Origin: CAWCAL01 sp963695075
GTDB lineage: Bacteria; Actinomycetota; Acidimicrobiia; Acidimicrobiales; CAWCAL01
Length of the DNA: 64,000 nt
Direction of reading: 5' to 3'
NCBI GenBank assembly: GCA_963695075.1
Contig: CAVOFR010000008.1
Span: 1-64,000 of the forward strand
Below are positions 50,724 through 59,385 of this stretch, in pieces. The notes beneath the pieces are model-generated. The model was not told where the DNA came from and searched no databases. It saw nothing but the letters and a program-made list of their open reading frames with translations. The stretch's first letter is position 1; each line of letters begins with the position of its first letter. The position numbers and the translations under genes are program-made.

Positions 50724-51842
50724 ATGCGCCTGTACGACACGGCCCGGCGGGCAGTCGTCCCGTTCGAGCCGGGACCGGTCGTCACGCTCTACACCTGCGG
50801 GATCACGCCCTACGACGCCACCCACATGGGTCACGCCGCGGTGTACCTGACCTACGACATCCTCCAGCGTCGCCTCCGCGACCTCGGCCACGAGACCCGG
50901 TGCGTGCGCAACGTGACCGACGTCGACGACGACCTCCTGCGCAAGGCCCGCGATCTCGGGGTCCACTATCTAGATCTGGCTGCGGCCGAGACGGCGCGGT
51001 TCGACGATGACATGATCGCCCTCGGCATGCTCCCGTCCTGGAGCGAGCCGCGGGCCACGTCGGCGATGAGCGATATCCGCGGTTTCATCGGCATGGTCCT
51101 CGATCGAGGTCACGCCTACGAAGCCGGCGGAGGCGTCTACTTCGACGTCAGCAGCTTCGAGCCGTTCGGTTCGGTGAGTCATCTGGGCCGCGAGGCAATG
51201 ATCGAGCTCGCGGCCGAGCGTGGCGGCAAACCCGACGACCCGCACAAGCGCGATCCACTCGACTTCGTCCTGTGGCAGCCGTCGGCTGACGACGAGCCGG
51301 CCTGGGATTCGCTCTGGGGAGCGGGACGGCCGGGCTGGCACATCGAATGCTCGGCGCTCGCCATGCGGGAGCTCGACACGACCATCGATCTCCATGGCGG
51401 CGGGGCTGATCTGATCTTCCCCCACCACGAGTGTGAGCGAGCGCAGAGCGAGGCCGCGACCGGTGAGACCTTCGTGCGGCACTGGATGCATCAGGCCATG
51501 GTGAGGATGGACGGTCACAAGATGTCCAAATCGCTCGGCAACCTGGTCTTCGTCTCGGACCTGCGCAAGGAACACGACGCTCGGGCGATCAGGCTCGCCG
51601 CCGCCGCCAATCACTACCGCACCGAGTGGGAGTGGACCGACGAAGTGATGCCCCGGGCCGAGGCGCGCCTTGCGGCGTGGATCGCCGCCGGGCCCGGGAG
51701 AGCGGCACTCGAGGAGGTGCGTCAGGCGCTCGACGACGATCTCGGCACGCCGACCGCGGTCGCCGCCGTGGATCACGCCGCCGAAGCCGGAAGGGGCGTT
51801 TCGGAAGCCGCCGCGCTGCTCGGCGTGGATACCCTGACCTAG
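50724..51842 (+). CDS. mshC: Mycothiol ligase MshC (cysteine-glucosaminyl-inositol ligase)
   Basis: 372 residues, shorter than cysteinyl-tRNA synthetase (about 460). The N-terminal YTCGITPYDATHMGHAAVYL carries the MshC-type CGITPYDATH signature rather than the CGPTVYD of CysS. Zn ligands are in HIECSALAM and HHECERAQ, and DGHKMSKSLGN is the ATP-binding KMSKS loop. It joins cysteine to glucosaminyl-inositol in mycothiol synthesis. It has no anticodon-binding domain, which further argues against CysS. The other msh genes are not in the window. Confidence 0.82.
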   Translation: MRLYDTARRAVVPFEPGPVVTLYTCGITPYDATHMGHAAVYLTYDILQRRLRDLGHETRCVRNVTDVDDDLLRKARDLGVHYLDLAAAETARFDDDMIALGMLPSWSEPRATSAMSDIRGFIGMVLDRGHAYEAGGGVYFDVSSFEPFGSVSHLGREAMIELAAERGGKPDDPHKRDPLDFVLWQPSADDEPAWDSLWGAGRPGWHIECSALAMRELDTTIDLHGGGADLIFPHHECERAQSEAATGETFVRHWMHQAMVRMDGHKMSKSLGNLVFVSDLRKEHDARAIRLAAAANHYRTEWEWTDEVMPRAEARLAAWIAAGPGRAALEEVRQALDDDLGTPTAVAAVDHAAEAGRGVSEAAALLGVDTLT

Positions 51843-51925
51843 CCGTGCCGGCTTCGGCGGAGATGACTCCCGCCCGTCGTCGGGTTCGGGCAGACTGGGC
51901 ATACACCGCCATCCAGGGGGACAAC

Positions 51926-52768
51926 GTGGGGCGAGAATACGGACAGCTCTACAGCGTGGCGATCGCCACCCTGCGGCCCGTGTTCAACTTCTTCTGGCGC
52001 ATGCGGATCGAGGGAGTCGAGAACGTCCCCGAGACCGGCCCCGCCATCATCGCCCCCAACCACACGTCGGTTCTGGACTCGTTCTTCCTTCCCGCGGCGC
52101 TGCCCCGACGCATCACCTACGTGGGCAAGGCCGAGTACATGGATGACTGGAAGACCAAACATCTGTTTCCGGCGCTCGGCATGATCCCCATCGACCGATC
52201 GGGAGGCGACTCGGCCGAGCGAGCCCTGTCCGCAGCCGAGGGCATCCTCCGGGACGGCGAGCTGTTCGGCATCTATCCCGAGGGCACCCGGTCGAGATCG
52301 GGCGATCTGCACCGCGGGCACACCGGCCCGGCCCGTCTGGCCCTCCGCACCGGTGCACCGATCGTCCCGGTCGGTCTGAGCGGGATGCGCGAGATCCAGC
52401 CGCCCGACGCCAAGGTGCCGAACTTCTTCCGTACGGCGGTCATCAAGATCGGCAAACCGATCGACGTCGAGCGGTATCGGGACCGAGCCGACGACCGGCT
52501 CGTCCTGCGCCAGATCATCGACGAAGTGATGTTCTCCATCCGCGAGCTGTCCGGTCAGGTCTACGTCGACGCCTATGCGACCAAGAAAGCCGAGCCAGTG
52601 CCCACCGAAGCGGCCGTCCCCGGAGCGGTGTCGGCCAACGGAAGCGACGGTGCCGTAGGGAGCGACGAGGCGGCGCCCACCGAGCCCAAGCCCGAACCCG
52701 AGACTCCGGCGGCCGAGTCGTCGGCGTCGGTGTTGGCCATGCGGCCGCTCGCTGACATCTCGCTCTAG
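51926..52768 (+). CDS. plsC: 1-acylglycerol-3-phosphate O-acyltransferase (PlsC family)
   Basis: 280 residues from a GTG with AGGGGG upstream; the longer frame from 51845 has a weaker start. The acyltransferase motifs are HTSVLD (catalytic HX4D), IPIDRSGGD, FGIYPEGTRSRSG and VPVGLSGMREIQP. A low-complexity Ala/Pro/Glu tail follows the catalytic domain. It makes phosphatidic acid for membrane lipids. It is directly upstream of thrS, with a hairpin in between. Confidence 0.88.
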   Translation: MGREYGQLYSVAIATLRPVFNFFWRMRIEGVENVPETGPAIIAPNHTSVLDSFFLPAALPRRITYVGKAEYMDDWKTKHLFPALGMIPIDRSGGDSAERALSAAEGILRDGELFGIYPEGTRSRSGDLHRGHTGPARLALRTGAPIVPVGLSGMREIQPPDAKVPNFFRTAVIKIGKPIDVERYRDRADDRLVLRQIIDEVMFSIRELSGQVYVDAYATKKAEPVPTEAAVPGAVSANGSDGAVGSDEAAPTEPKPEPETPAAESSASVLAMRPLADISL

Positions 52769-52788
52769 GACCGCCGAGCACTGAACCC

Positions 52789-52809
52789 GGCAGTACCGCC
52801 GGTATTGCC
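52789..52809. terminator. Hairpin between plsC and thrS
   Basis: GGCAGTACC and GGTATTGCC form a 9-bp stem (one G-U) around the triloop GCC. It could terminate plsC transcription or fold in a leader of thrS. No T-run follows. Confidence 0.4.
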
Positions 52810-52833
52810 ACCGGGCCGCCGCTTCGGCGCCGG

Positions 52834-52839
52834 TACGAT
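52834..52839 (+). promoter_or_regulatory. -10 element TACGAT of thrS
   Basis: TACGAT ends 9 bases before the ATG at 52849, so a short or absent leader is likely and a T-box is excluded. Confidence 0.35.
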
Positions 52840-52848
52840 CGACGGCCT

Positions 52849-54792
52849 ATGGCCGATATCAGTGTGTCCCTACCCGACGGTTCCGGTCGGTCCCTGCCGC
52901 TGGGCAGTACAGCTGGTGACCTCGCCGAGCAGATCGGTCCGGGGCTGGCCAGGGCAGCGCTCATCGCCGTGGTCGACGGTGAGCAGCTCGATCTCGACGT
53001 TCCGCTGCCCGACGGTTCCGCCGTTCGGCTCGTCACCGATCGCGACGACATCGGCGTCGAGACATTGCGTCATTCTACGGCGCATGTGCTGGCACAAGCT
53101 GTGCTCGACCTGTGGCCCGGTGCGACCTTCGCCATCGGACCGGCGATCGAGAACGGCTTCTACTACGACTTCGAGCTGCCCGACGGTGCGACCTTCTCCG
53201 ATGAGGATCTCGAACGCATCGAGGCCCGCATGCGCGAGATCATCGCGGCCGACCAGCCGTTCGTTCGAGGTGAGACGAGCACGGCGGAAGGGCTGGAGCT
53301 GTTCGCCGGGCACCCGTACAAACGCGAGATCATCGAACAGGTCGACGCGTCCGAGGTCGGCCGGGACGGCACGGTGTCCTTCTACCGGAACGGTGGCGGC
53401 TTCGTGGATCTCTGTCGCGGCCCCCACGTACCGAGCACGGGCCGGCTCGGTCATTTCGCGTTGCAGAAGGTCGCCGGGGCCTACTGGCGAGGCGACGAGA
53501 AGCGCCCGATGCTCCAACGGATCTACGGCACGGCCTGGTCGACCAAGAAGGATCTGAAGGCTCACCTGCACCGACTGGCCGAGGCCGAGAAGCGCGACCA
53601 CCGGCGCCTGGTCGCCGAGCTCGACCTGCTGTCGTGGCCCGAGGAGCTGGGTCCCGGTCTCGCCGTGTGGCACCCCAAGGGCGCGATCGTGCGTCGGGTC
53701 ATCGAGGACTACAGCCGCGACCGCCACGATGCCGGCGGGTATGACCTCGCGTTCAGTCCGCACATCGCCAAGTCGGTCCTGTGGGAGACCAGCGGCCATC
53801 TCGACTTCTACCGCGACGGCATGTACCCGGCCATGGAGATGGACGGCGCCAGCTATTACCCGAAGCCGATGAACTGCCCGTTCCACGTCATGATCTACCG
53901 CAGTCAGCAGCGCTCGTACCGCGATCTGCCCCTGCGGTTGTTCGAGCTGGGCACCGTCTATCGCTACGAGCTGTCGGGCGCCGTGCACGGCCTCATGCGA
54001 TCGCGGGGGTTCACCCAGGACGACAGCCACATCTTCTGCACCCGGGAACAGATCGCCGACGAGCTGGCTTCGCTGCTGGCCTTCGTCCTGTCGGTCCTCA
54101 GGGCGTTCGGGTTCGAGGAGTTCCACGCCCGACTGGCCACCCGCCCGCCCGAGAAGTCGGTCGGGGAGGACGACCAGTGGGACGAGGCCATCGTCGGGCT
54201 TCGGCACGCACTCGACGTGGCCGGCCTCGGGTACGAGCTCGACGAAGGGGGCGGCGCGTTCTACGGGCCGAAGATCGACGTCGATGTGGCCGATGCCATC
54301 GGCCGGCGGTGGCAGCTGTCGACCCTCCAGTTGGACTTCAACCTGCCCGAGCGGTTCCAGATCGAGTACATCGGACCCGACGGTGCCCGACATCGGCCGG
54401 TGATGATCCACCGGGCGTTGCTCGGCTCGATCGAACGGTTCTTCGGCGTGCTGATCGAGCACTACGCCGGAGCACTCCCGGTGTGGCTCTCACCGATACA
54501 GGCCCGGGTCCTTCCGGTGGCCTCGGAACACCACGAGTACGCCGTCCAGGTCGTCGATCGTCTGCGGTCAGCCGACGTGCGGGTCGACCTCGTCGAGGCC
54601 AGCGAGCCTCTGGGTAAACGCATCCGTACGGCCAAGGTGGACAAGATCCCCTACGTCCTCGTGGTGGGTGACGACGATGTCGCCGGAACCACTCTCGGGG
54701 TGAACCCCAGGGGCGGAGACGTCGAGCGCGATGTTCCCCTGGTGGAGTTCCTGGACAAGATCGAATCCGAGCTCCGGCCGGTGCGGGACTGA
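52849..54792 (+). CDS. thrS: Threonyl-tRNA synthetase
   Basis: 647 residues with an N-terminal TGS domain (1-60), an editing domain with HSTAHVLAQAV, a class-II catalytic core (motif 2 YRYELSGAVHGLMRSRGFTQ and the Zn-binding cysteine in PKPMNCPFH) and a C-terminal anticodon-binding domain. It charges tRNA-Thr. The order thrS-HIT-pgsA-patA-pimA downstream is the same as in mycobacteria. The HIT gene starts 2 bp after the stop. Confidence 0.97.
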   Translation: MADISVSLPDGSGRSLPLGSTAGDLAEQIGPGLARAALIAVVDGEQLDLDVPLPDGSAVRLVTDRDDIGVETLRHSTAHVLAQAVLDLWPGATFAIGPAIENGFYYDFELPDGATFSDEDLERIEARMREIIAADQPFVRGETSTAEGLELFAGHPYKREIIEQVDASEVGRDGTVSFYRNGGGFVDLCRGPHVPSTGRLGHFALQKVAGAYWRGDEKRPMLQRIYGTAWSTKKDLKAHLHRLAEAEKRDHRRLVAELDLLSWPEELGPGLAVWHPKGAIVRRVIEDYSRDRHDAGGYDLAFSPHIAKSVLWETSGHLDFYRDGMYPAMEMDGASYYPKPMNCPFHVMIYRSQQRSYRDLPLRLFELGTVYRYELSGAVHGLMRSRGFTQDDSHIFCTREQIADELASLLAFVLSVLRAFGFEEFHARLATRPPEKSVGEDDQWDEAIVGLRHALDVAGLGYELDEGGGAFYGPKIDVDVADAIGRRWQLSTLQLDFNLPERFQIEYIGPDGARHRPVMIHRALLGSIERFFGVLIEHYAGALPVWLSPIQARVLPVASEHHEYAVQVVDRLRSADVRVDLVEASEPLGKRIRTAKVDKIPYVLVVGDDDVAGTTLGVNPRGGDVERDVPLVEFLDKIESELRPVRD

Positions 54793-54793
54793 C

Positions 54794-55342
54794 GTGACGG
54801 GTCCACACGATCCCACGTCCGCGGGTCCCACCGGCATCGAACGCCTCTGGGCCGGCTGGCGCATTCCGTACATCGAGGACGGCGGGGCCGATGCGATCGA
54901 GCGGGCACCGGGCTCGACGTTGTTCGAGTCGATCCTCGAGTCGGGCCTCGCTGACGACGAGACCTACATCGTCTGGCGGGGCGAGCACTGTTTCGCTCTG
55001 CTCAACGCTTTCCCGTACACCAACGGCCATCTGATGGTGCTGCCCCGGCGGGCGGTCGCGACCCTGGCCGAGCTCACTCCGGTCGAATTCACAGAGTTGT
55101 GGGAGGGCGTGCGCGACGGCGTCGCCGCACTGGAGGGCGCTTACACTCCCGATGGAGTCAACATCGGCCTAAACCAGGGTGAAGGCGCCGGCGCCGGTGT
55201 GCCCGACCATGTTCACGTTCATGTCCTGCCCCGGTGGAAGGGCGACACGAACTTCACGGTGACCGTTGCCGAGACCAGGGTGTTGCCCGAGGCGTTGGGG
55301 GCGAGTTGGGAGAGGGTGGTGAGAGCCTGGCCGGCGAGCTGA
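54794..55342 (+). CDS. HIT-family hydrolase/phosphorylase (Ap4A type)
   Basis: 182 residues from a GTG. The histidine-triad motif HVHVHVLPRW is intact and is preceded by FPYTNGHLMVLPRR. Its position after thrS matches mycobacterial Rv2613c, an Ap4A phosphorylase, so that activity is likely. The stop codon lies inside a 29-bp tandem repeat. Confidence 0.88.
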   Translation: MTGPHDPTSAGPTGIERLWAGWRIPYIEDGGADAIERAPGSTLFESILESGLADDETYIVWRGEHCFALLNAFPYTNGHLMVLPRRAVATLAELTPVEFTELWEGVRDGVAALEGAYTPDGVNIGLNQGEGAGAGVPDHVHVHVLPRWKGDTNFTVTVAETRVLPEALGASWERVVRAWPAS

Positions 55343-55392
55343 GGCCGGTGAGAGCCTGGCCGGCGAGCTGAGGCCGGTGAGAGCCTGGCCGG
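55318..55392. repeat. 29-bp tandem repeat, 2.6 copies, at the HIT gene end
   Basis: The unit begins GGTGAGAGCCTGGCCGGCGA. Copies at 55318-55346 and 55347-55375 are identical, and a third stops after 17 bases at 55392. The first copy contains the HIT stop codon; the third runs into the -10 box of the following gene. Confidence 0.85.
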
Positions 55393-55394
55393 GG

Positions 55395-55400
55395 TAGCCT
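55395..55400 (+). promoter_or_regulatory. -10 element TAGCCT, leaderless start
   Basis: TAGCCT ends 6 bases before the GTG at 55407 and begins just after the tandem repeat ends. Confidence 0.35.
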
Positions 55401-55406
55401 CCGGGG

Positions 55407-55967
55407 GTGAGTTTCCGACCCCTCTTCGACGACTCGGCCGAGGACCCCGACGATGGGTCGGACCGAGATGAAGTCCTCGACGTGCTCCCCAGCGACCTGG
55501 ACCCCGGCCAGGCCACCGCTCCGTATTCGTTTCCCGACAACAGCCGACGCCGCATCCCCGGCCTGATCTACCTCGTGATGGCCGGCGTCTGTCTCATCCT
55601 GTGGCTGGTCGCCGACGGAGGGTCAGCCCTGGTCAACGACGGCATGCTGTGGGCGGCAGCGGCACTGATCGTCGTGGGGATCTACCACCTCATCGCGGGT
55701 TGGAAGCTCGAGATCGACGAGGGAGAGGCGCTGGTGGCCGCCACCAGGCGGGTCGGGTTCGCAGTCGGGCACGCATCGGCCCAGATGGGCTGGCGCGGAT
55801 ACCTGTCCCGACCGACGTGGCGCATCCTGCTCTACTCGGCCGATGAGCCGCCGTCCCAGAGGGGCCTGGTGCTGGTCGACGGCCAGGACGGCCAGATCAT
55901 CGATTGGATCGTCGAGGACAATCCAGAGGACTGGAGCGAGTTCACGGCCGCCGGCTCAGCCGATTGA
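55407..55967 (+). CDS. Membrane protein of unknown function
   Basis: 186 residues from a GTG. An acidic N-terminal 40 residues are followed by two transmembrane helices (about 52-72 and 79-97) and a soluble C-terminal domain with LEIDEGEALVAATRRVGFAVG and ending in acidic residues. No domain is recognised. It lies between the HIT and pgsA genes, where other actinobacteria have no equivalent. Confidence 0.7.
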   Translation: MSFRPLFDDSAEDPDDGSDRDEVLDVLPSDLDPGQATAPYSFPDNSRRRIPGLIYLVMAGVCLILWLVADGGSALVNDGMLWAAAALIVVGIYHLIAGWKLEIDEGEALVAATRRVGFAVGHASAQMGWRGYLSRPTWRILLYSADEPPSQRGLVLVDGQDGQIIDWIVEDNPEDWSEFTAAGSAD

Positions 55968-56525
55968 CCGCAGCCGGGTCACCGCCGAGTGGACCGCGTC
56001 GCTGACGATCCCGATCGCTGTCACGGCGTGTCCCCCGGCGACTGTTCCGGCCTTCGCCCACTCGGTGGCCGTGGCCGACTCGATCAGCTCGGCGAACGCG
56101 ACGGCCTCGGCTTCGAGCAGTTCGATCCCGACGGCGACGGTGAGACCGGCGGGCACATCCCAGACGCGGGCGTGACGACTGACCACCGCCGGGTGGAGGG
56201 CAGCGTTCGATCCACTCAGGACGACCGCCGCCGCATGGTGCAACAGTGTGATCTCGGCGGTGGCCGCGGCCAGCTGTTCGAGGGGGCTGGTGCCGTCCGT
56301 GCCGATCTGGTGAGCACGATCCTCGACGTCTTCCTCGGACCCACCACGGGAGTCGGATCGGGCGGCTGCTGCGATGGCTTCACCGAACCGGCGGGGGAGC
56401 GACCGCAGGGCCACGGCGGCATCGGCGGGGGCGAGATCGGGGAGCGCGTCGGTCACCGAGATCACGATATCGGGGGAGGATCCGCACCCATGCCCCGGAA
56501 GGGTGTACGCCCCGACGCCGCTCAT
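55956..56525 (-). CDS. Hypothetical alanine-rich protein
   Basis: 189 residues in an opposite-strand frame overlapping the previous stop by 12 bp. Mostly helical and Ala-rich, with ALPDLAPADAAVALRSLP, LEQLAAATAEITLLHHAAAV and EAVAFAELIESATATEWAKA. It has no recognised domain and no clear ribosome-binding site. Coding seems plausible from codon bias, since no better frame covers the region, but the evidence is weak. Confidence 0.5.
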   Translation of the reverse strand: MSGVGAYTLPGHGCGSSPDIVISVTDALPDLAPADAAVALRSLPRRFGEAIAAAARSDSRGGSEEDVEDRAHQIGTDGTSPLEQLAAATAEITLLHHAAAVVLSGSNAALHPAVVSRHARVWDVPAGLTVAVGIELLEAEAVAFAELIESATATEWAKAGTVAGGHAVTAIGIVSDAVHSAVTRLRSIG

Positions 56526-56636
56526 CTACCTACACTGGGAACCACGGCGCTATGCTCGCGAGAGTTAGCGCTTGATCGCGTAGCGCGTTCGACACGAAGT
56601 GCCCCTTCGCCATCCCCCGACTTGGAGCGAGAGCAG

Positions 56637-57329
56637 ATGCTCGACGGCCGCTGGAAGACCAACATCGAGGCCGGCCTCAAGCCCGTCGGCCGGAGCCTCC
56701 GTCGCGCCGGAATCCGCGCCGACCACCTCACCGCACTCGGCATCGTTATGGCCGCCACGGCCGCGGTGGTCATCGGCAACGGCTGGCTCACCCTCGGGTT
56801 CGTCCTCCTCGTGGCGACGGGGATCCCGGATGCTCTCGACGGAGCAGTGGCCAAGGCCTCGGGCAGCTCGGGGCCCCGCGGCGCGTTCTTCGACTCGGTG
56901 TCCGATCGGCTCACCGATGCGATGCTGTTCGGTGGTGTCGCCTGGTATCTCACCAGCACCCACGACGGCCGGATCGGACTCCTCCCGATGGCGGTGTATG
57001 CCGCGGCCAGCCTCGTCTCGTACCAGCGAGCCAAGGCCGAGGCCCTCGGATTCGAGGCGAAGGGCGGGCTGATGGAGCGAGCCGAGCGATTCATCGCCCT
57101 GGGCTTCGGGCTGCTCTTCGACCATCTGCTGATCGGCACGCTCTGGGTGATGCTCGTCCTCACGGCCATCACCGCAGTGCAGCGATTCGTGAAGGTGTGG
57201 CGCCAGGCCGAGCGTCCTCCGGTTCCTGCCGCGATCACTCGAACCCGCCGCCGGACCGAGCGGGTCCCTCGCACGACGCGGCGCTGGACCGGGCGGCAGA
57301 ACCGTCAACGGTCCTCGCCGCGGAACTGA
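56637..57329 (+). CDS. pgsA: CDP-alcohol phosphatidyltransferase (phosphatidylinositol phosphate synthase)
   Basis: 230 residues from an ATG. The family signature D-x2-DG-x2-A-[RK]...G-x3-D-x3-D is DALDGAVAKASGSSGPRG followed by AFFDSVSDR, with Lys in place of the usual Arg. Several transmembrane helices and a basic C-terminus follow. Synteny with mycobacterial Rv2612c (pgsA1), immediately before an acyltransferase and pimA, makes phosphatidylinositol phosphate the likely product. Confidence 0.88.
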   Translation: MLDGRWKTNIEAGLKPVGRSLRRAGIRADHLTALGIVMAATAAVVIGNGWLTLGFVLLVATGIPDALDGAVAKASGSSGPRGAFFDSVSDRLTDAMLFGGVAWYLTSTHDGRIGLLPMAVYAAASLVSYQRAKAEALGFEAKGGLMERAERFIALGFGLLFDHLLIGTLWVMLVLTAITAVQRFVKVWRQAERPPVPAAITRTRRRTERVPRTTRRWTGRQNRQRSSPRN

Positions 57330-57339
57330 CACGGACCTG

Positions 57340-58242
57340 GTGGCCAAACTCGCGTACTGGGGATACCGAGGTGGGGCGGCGCTGGCCCGCGAGCTGCCGG
57401 AACCCGCGGCCAGGGCCCTCGCTCATGCCGGCGCGACCGGCGCCAAGCTGGTCTCGCCCGAGCGACGCCGGATCGTCGAGCGCAATCTGGCGCGGGTGTA
57501 CGGCCCGGACCACCAAGGCAAGGCCATGGCCCGTTCGGTACAGGAGACCTTCGACTCCTACGCCCGCTATTGGGTCGAGTCGTTCCGCCTCCCCGGCTTG
57601 AGCAACGAAGAGCTCGAGGCGGGGCTCACCTACGAGGGATACGAGCACATAGCCGCGTGTCGAGAGCGAGGATTGGGTCCCATCCTCGCCCTGCCTCACC
57701 TGGGGGGCTGGGAGTGGGCGGCCTTCTACGTGACCAGGGTGATGGGTGTGCCGTGCACCGGTGTGGTCGAGCAGCTCGATCCGCCGGAGCTGTTCGAGTG
57801 GTTCGCCGACTTCCGGCGATCCATCGGCATCAACGTCGTTCCGCTCGGTCCCGGGGCAGCAGCCGAGGTGACTCAGGCCGTCAAAGACCGGCACGTGATC
57901 TGCCTTCTATCCGATCGCGACATCACCGGGACCGGAGTCGACGTCGAGTTCTTCGGCGAGCGAACGACCCTGCCGGGCGGGCCCGCCACGCTTGCGCTGC
58001 GTACGGGGACCAGCCTGATGCCGGCGGCGATCTACTTCAGGGGAGAGCGCCGGCACGCCAAACTGTGCGCCCCGCTCGAGGTCGAGCGTCGGGGGCGGCT
58101 CCGCGACGATGTGGCCCGCGTCACCCAGGACATGGCACACGCTCTCGAAGGGCTCATCCGCGCCGAGCCCGAGCAGTGGCACCTCATGCAGCCCAACTGG
58201 CCGTCGGACCGCGCGGAGACCGGCGAGCGCACGCCGAGGTGA
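57340..58242 (+). CDS. patA: Phosphatidylinositol mannoside acyltransferase (PatA type)
   Basis: 300 residues from a GTG, 10 bp after pgsA. The LpxL/HtrB-like fold has the catalytic HX4E in LPHLGGWEWAAF and substrate residues in LLSDRDITGTGVDVEFFGER. Position between pgsA and pimA matches Rv2611c, which acylates PIM. It acts at the cytoplasmic side of the membrane. Confidence 0.88.
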   Translation: MAKLAYWGYRGGAALARELPEPAARALAHAGATGAKLVSPERRRIVERNLARVYGPDHQGKAMARSVQETFDSYARYWVESFRLPGLSNEELEAGLTYEGYEHIAACRERGLGPILALPHLGGWEWAAFYVTRVMGVPCTGVVEQLDPPELFEWFADFRRSIGINVVPLGPGAAAEVTQAVKDRHVICLLSDRDITGTGVDVEFFGERTTLPGGPATLALRTGTSLMPAAIYFRGERRHAKLCAPLEVERRGRLRDDVARVTQDMAHALEGLIRAEPEQWHLMQPNWPSDRAETGERTPR

Positions 58243-58248
58243 TATCGG

Positions 58249-58254
58249 TACCCT
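58249..58254 (+). promoter_or_regulatory. -10 element TACCCT, leaderless start
   Basis: TACCCT ends 6 bases before the ATG at 58261 of pimA. GAGG also lies between, so a leadered start is possible. Confidence 0.3.
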
Positions 58255-58260
58255 GAGGCC

Positions 58261-59328
58261 ATGCGTATCGGGCTCGTGTGTCCCTACAGCCTCACGATTC
58301 CCGGGGGCGTTCAGGGCCAAGTACTCGGACTGGCCAGGGCGCTTCGCGTGCTCGGCAATGACGTTCGCGTTCTCGCTCCCTGCGACGGACCGCCGCCCGA
58401 GCCCGGGATCACGCCCCTGGGCAACTCCGTCCCGACGGCCGCCAACGGATCGGTGGCCCCCATAGCCCCGGACCCGTCGGCGCAGCTCCGTACGATCCGG
58501 GCCCTCAACGATGAGTTGTTCGATGTCGTCCATGTGCACGAACCGATGTGTCCGGGTCCGACGATGACCGCGCTGTTCGTGAAGACGGCTCCCATCGTGG
58601 CCACGTTCCATGCCGCGGGCCGTATCGACCTCTACGACCGAACGCGATCCGTGCTCCGGCGTCTCGCCCGGGGGATCGACCTGCGGTGCGCGGTGTCGCC
58701 CGACGCCGAGGCCATGGCCGGCGGCGTCGTTGGTGGCGACTTCATCCCGGTCTTCAACGGTGTGGAGGTCGATCGATTCGCCAAGGCATCACCCGCGTCG
58801 ACCGACGCCAGGACGATCTTCTTCCTGGGTCGGCACGAGCCGCGCAAGGGCTTGTCGGTGCTGCTCGAGTCCCTGGCGTTCATCCCCGGCGATGTGAGGC
58901 TCTGGGTGGCAGGTTCGGGTCCCGACACGGAGTCGCTTCGCCGCGACTGGGGCCAGGACCCACGGATCGACTGGCTGGGGCAGATCTCCGACGAAGACAA
59001 GCGGGCCCGTCTGGCCGGGGCCGACGTGTTCTGCGCTCCGTCGCTGGGGGGCGAGTCCTTCGGCATCGTGTTGCTCGAGGGGATGGCGGCCCGAACCCCG
59101 GTGGTGGCGAGCGACCTCGCCGGCTACCGGAATGTCGCCACCCACGGTCGCGACGCGCTGCTGGTCACGCCGGGTGACGCCGAGGGCCTCGCCGAGGCGA
59201 TCAGATCGGTCCTCGACGACCAAGCGACCGCGTCCTTGCTCATCGCCGGCGGTGAGGCTCGAGCCGACGAGCTGTCGATGCGGAATCTGGCCCTCCTCTA
59301 TCAGGACCTGTACGCCGGCCTCCTGTGA
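58261..59328 (+). CDS. pimA: Phosphatidylinositol mannosyltransferase PimA
   Basis: 355 residues, GT4 glycosyltransferase. The start MRIGLVCPYSLTIPGGVQGQ matches the PimA N-terminus (MRIGMxCPYSFDxPGGVQ), and ESFGIVLLEGMAARTPVVAS is the GDP-mannose-binding region. It adds the first mannose to phosphatidylinositol. Product and neighbours fit PIM synthesis, a marker of actinobacteria. Confidence 0.9.
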   Translation: MRIGLVCPYSLTIPGGVQGQVLGLARALRVLGNDVRVLAPCDGPPPEPGITPLGNSVPTAANGSVAPIAPDPSAQLRTIRALNDELFDVVHVHEPMCPGPTMTALFVKTAPIVATFHAAGRIDLYDRTRSVLRRLARGIDLRCAVSPDAEAMAGGVVGGDFIPVFNGVEVDRFAKASPASTDARTIFFLGRHEPRKGLSVLLESLAFIPGDVRLWVAGSGPDTESLRRDWGQDPRIDWLGQISDEDKRARLAGADVFCAPSLGGESFGIVLLEGMAARTPVVASDLAGYRNVATHGRDALLVTPGDAEGLAEAIRSVLDDQATASLLIAGGEARADELSMRNLALLYQDLYAGLL

Positions 59329-59372
59329 GCCGCCGCGAATCAGCATCGGGCCGAAGAGCGATGCGGTCGCCA

Positions 59373-59378
59373 TAGAAT
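59373..59378 (+). promoter_or_regulatory. -10 element TAGAAT, leaderless start
   Basis: TAGAAT, the strongest match to the consensus in the window, ends 7 bases before the ATG at 59386 of lemA. Confidence 0.45.
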
Positions 59379-59385
59379 CGACCGC

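Noticed and set aside
50724..51842. Cysteinyl-tRNA synthetase.
   Set aside because: The protein is about 90 residues too short, has CGITPYDATH instead of CGPTVYD, and lacks an anticodon-binding domain. MshC fits better.
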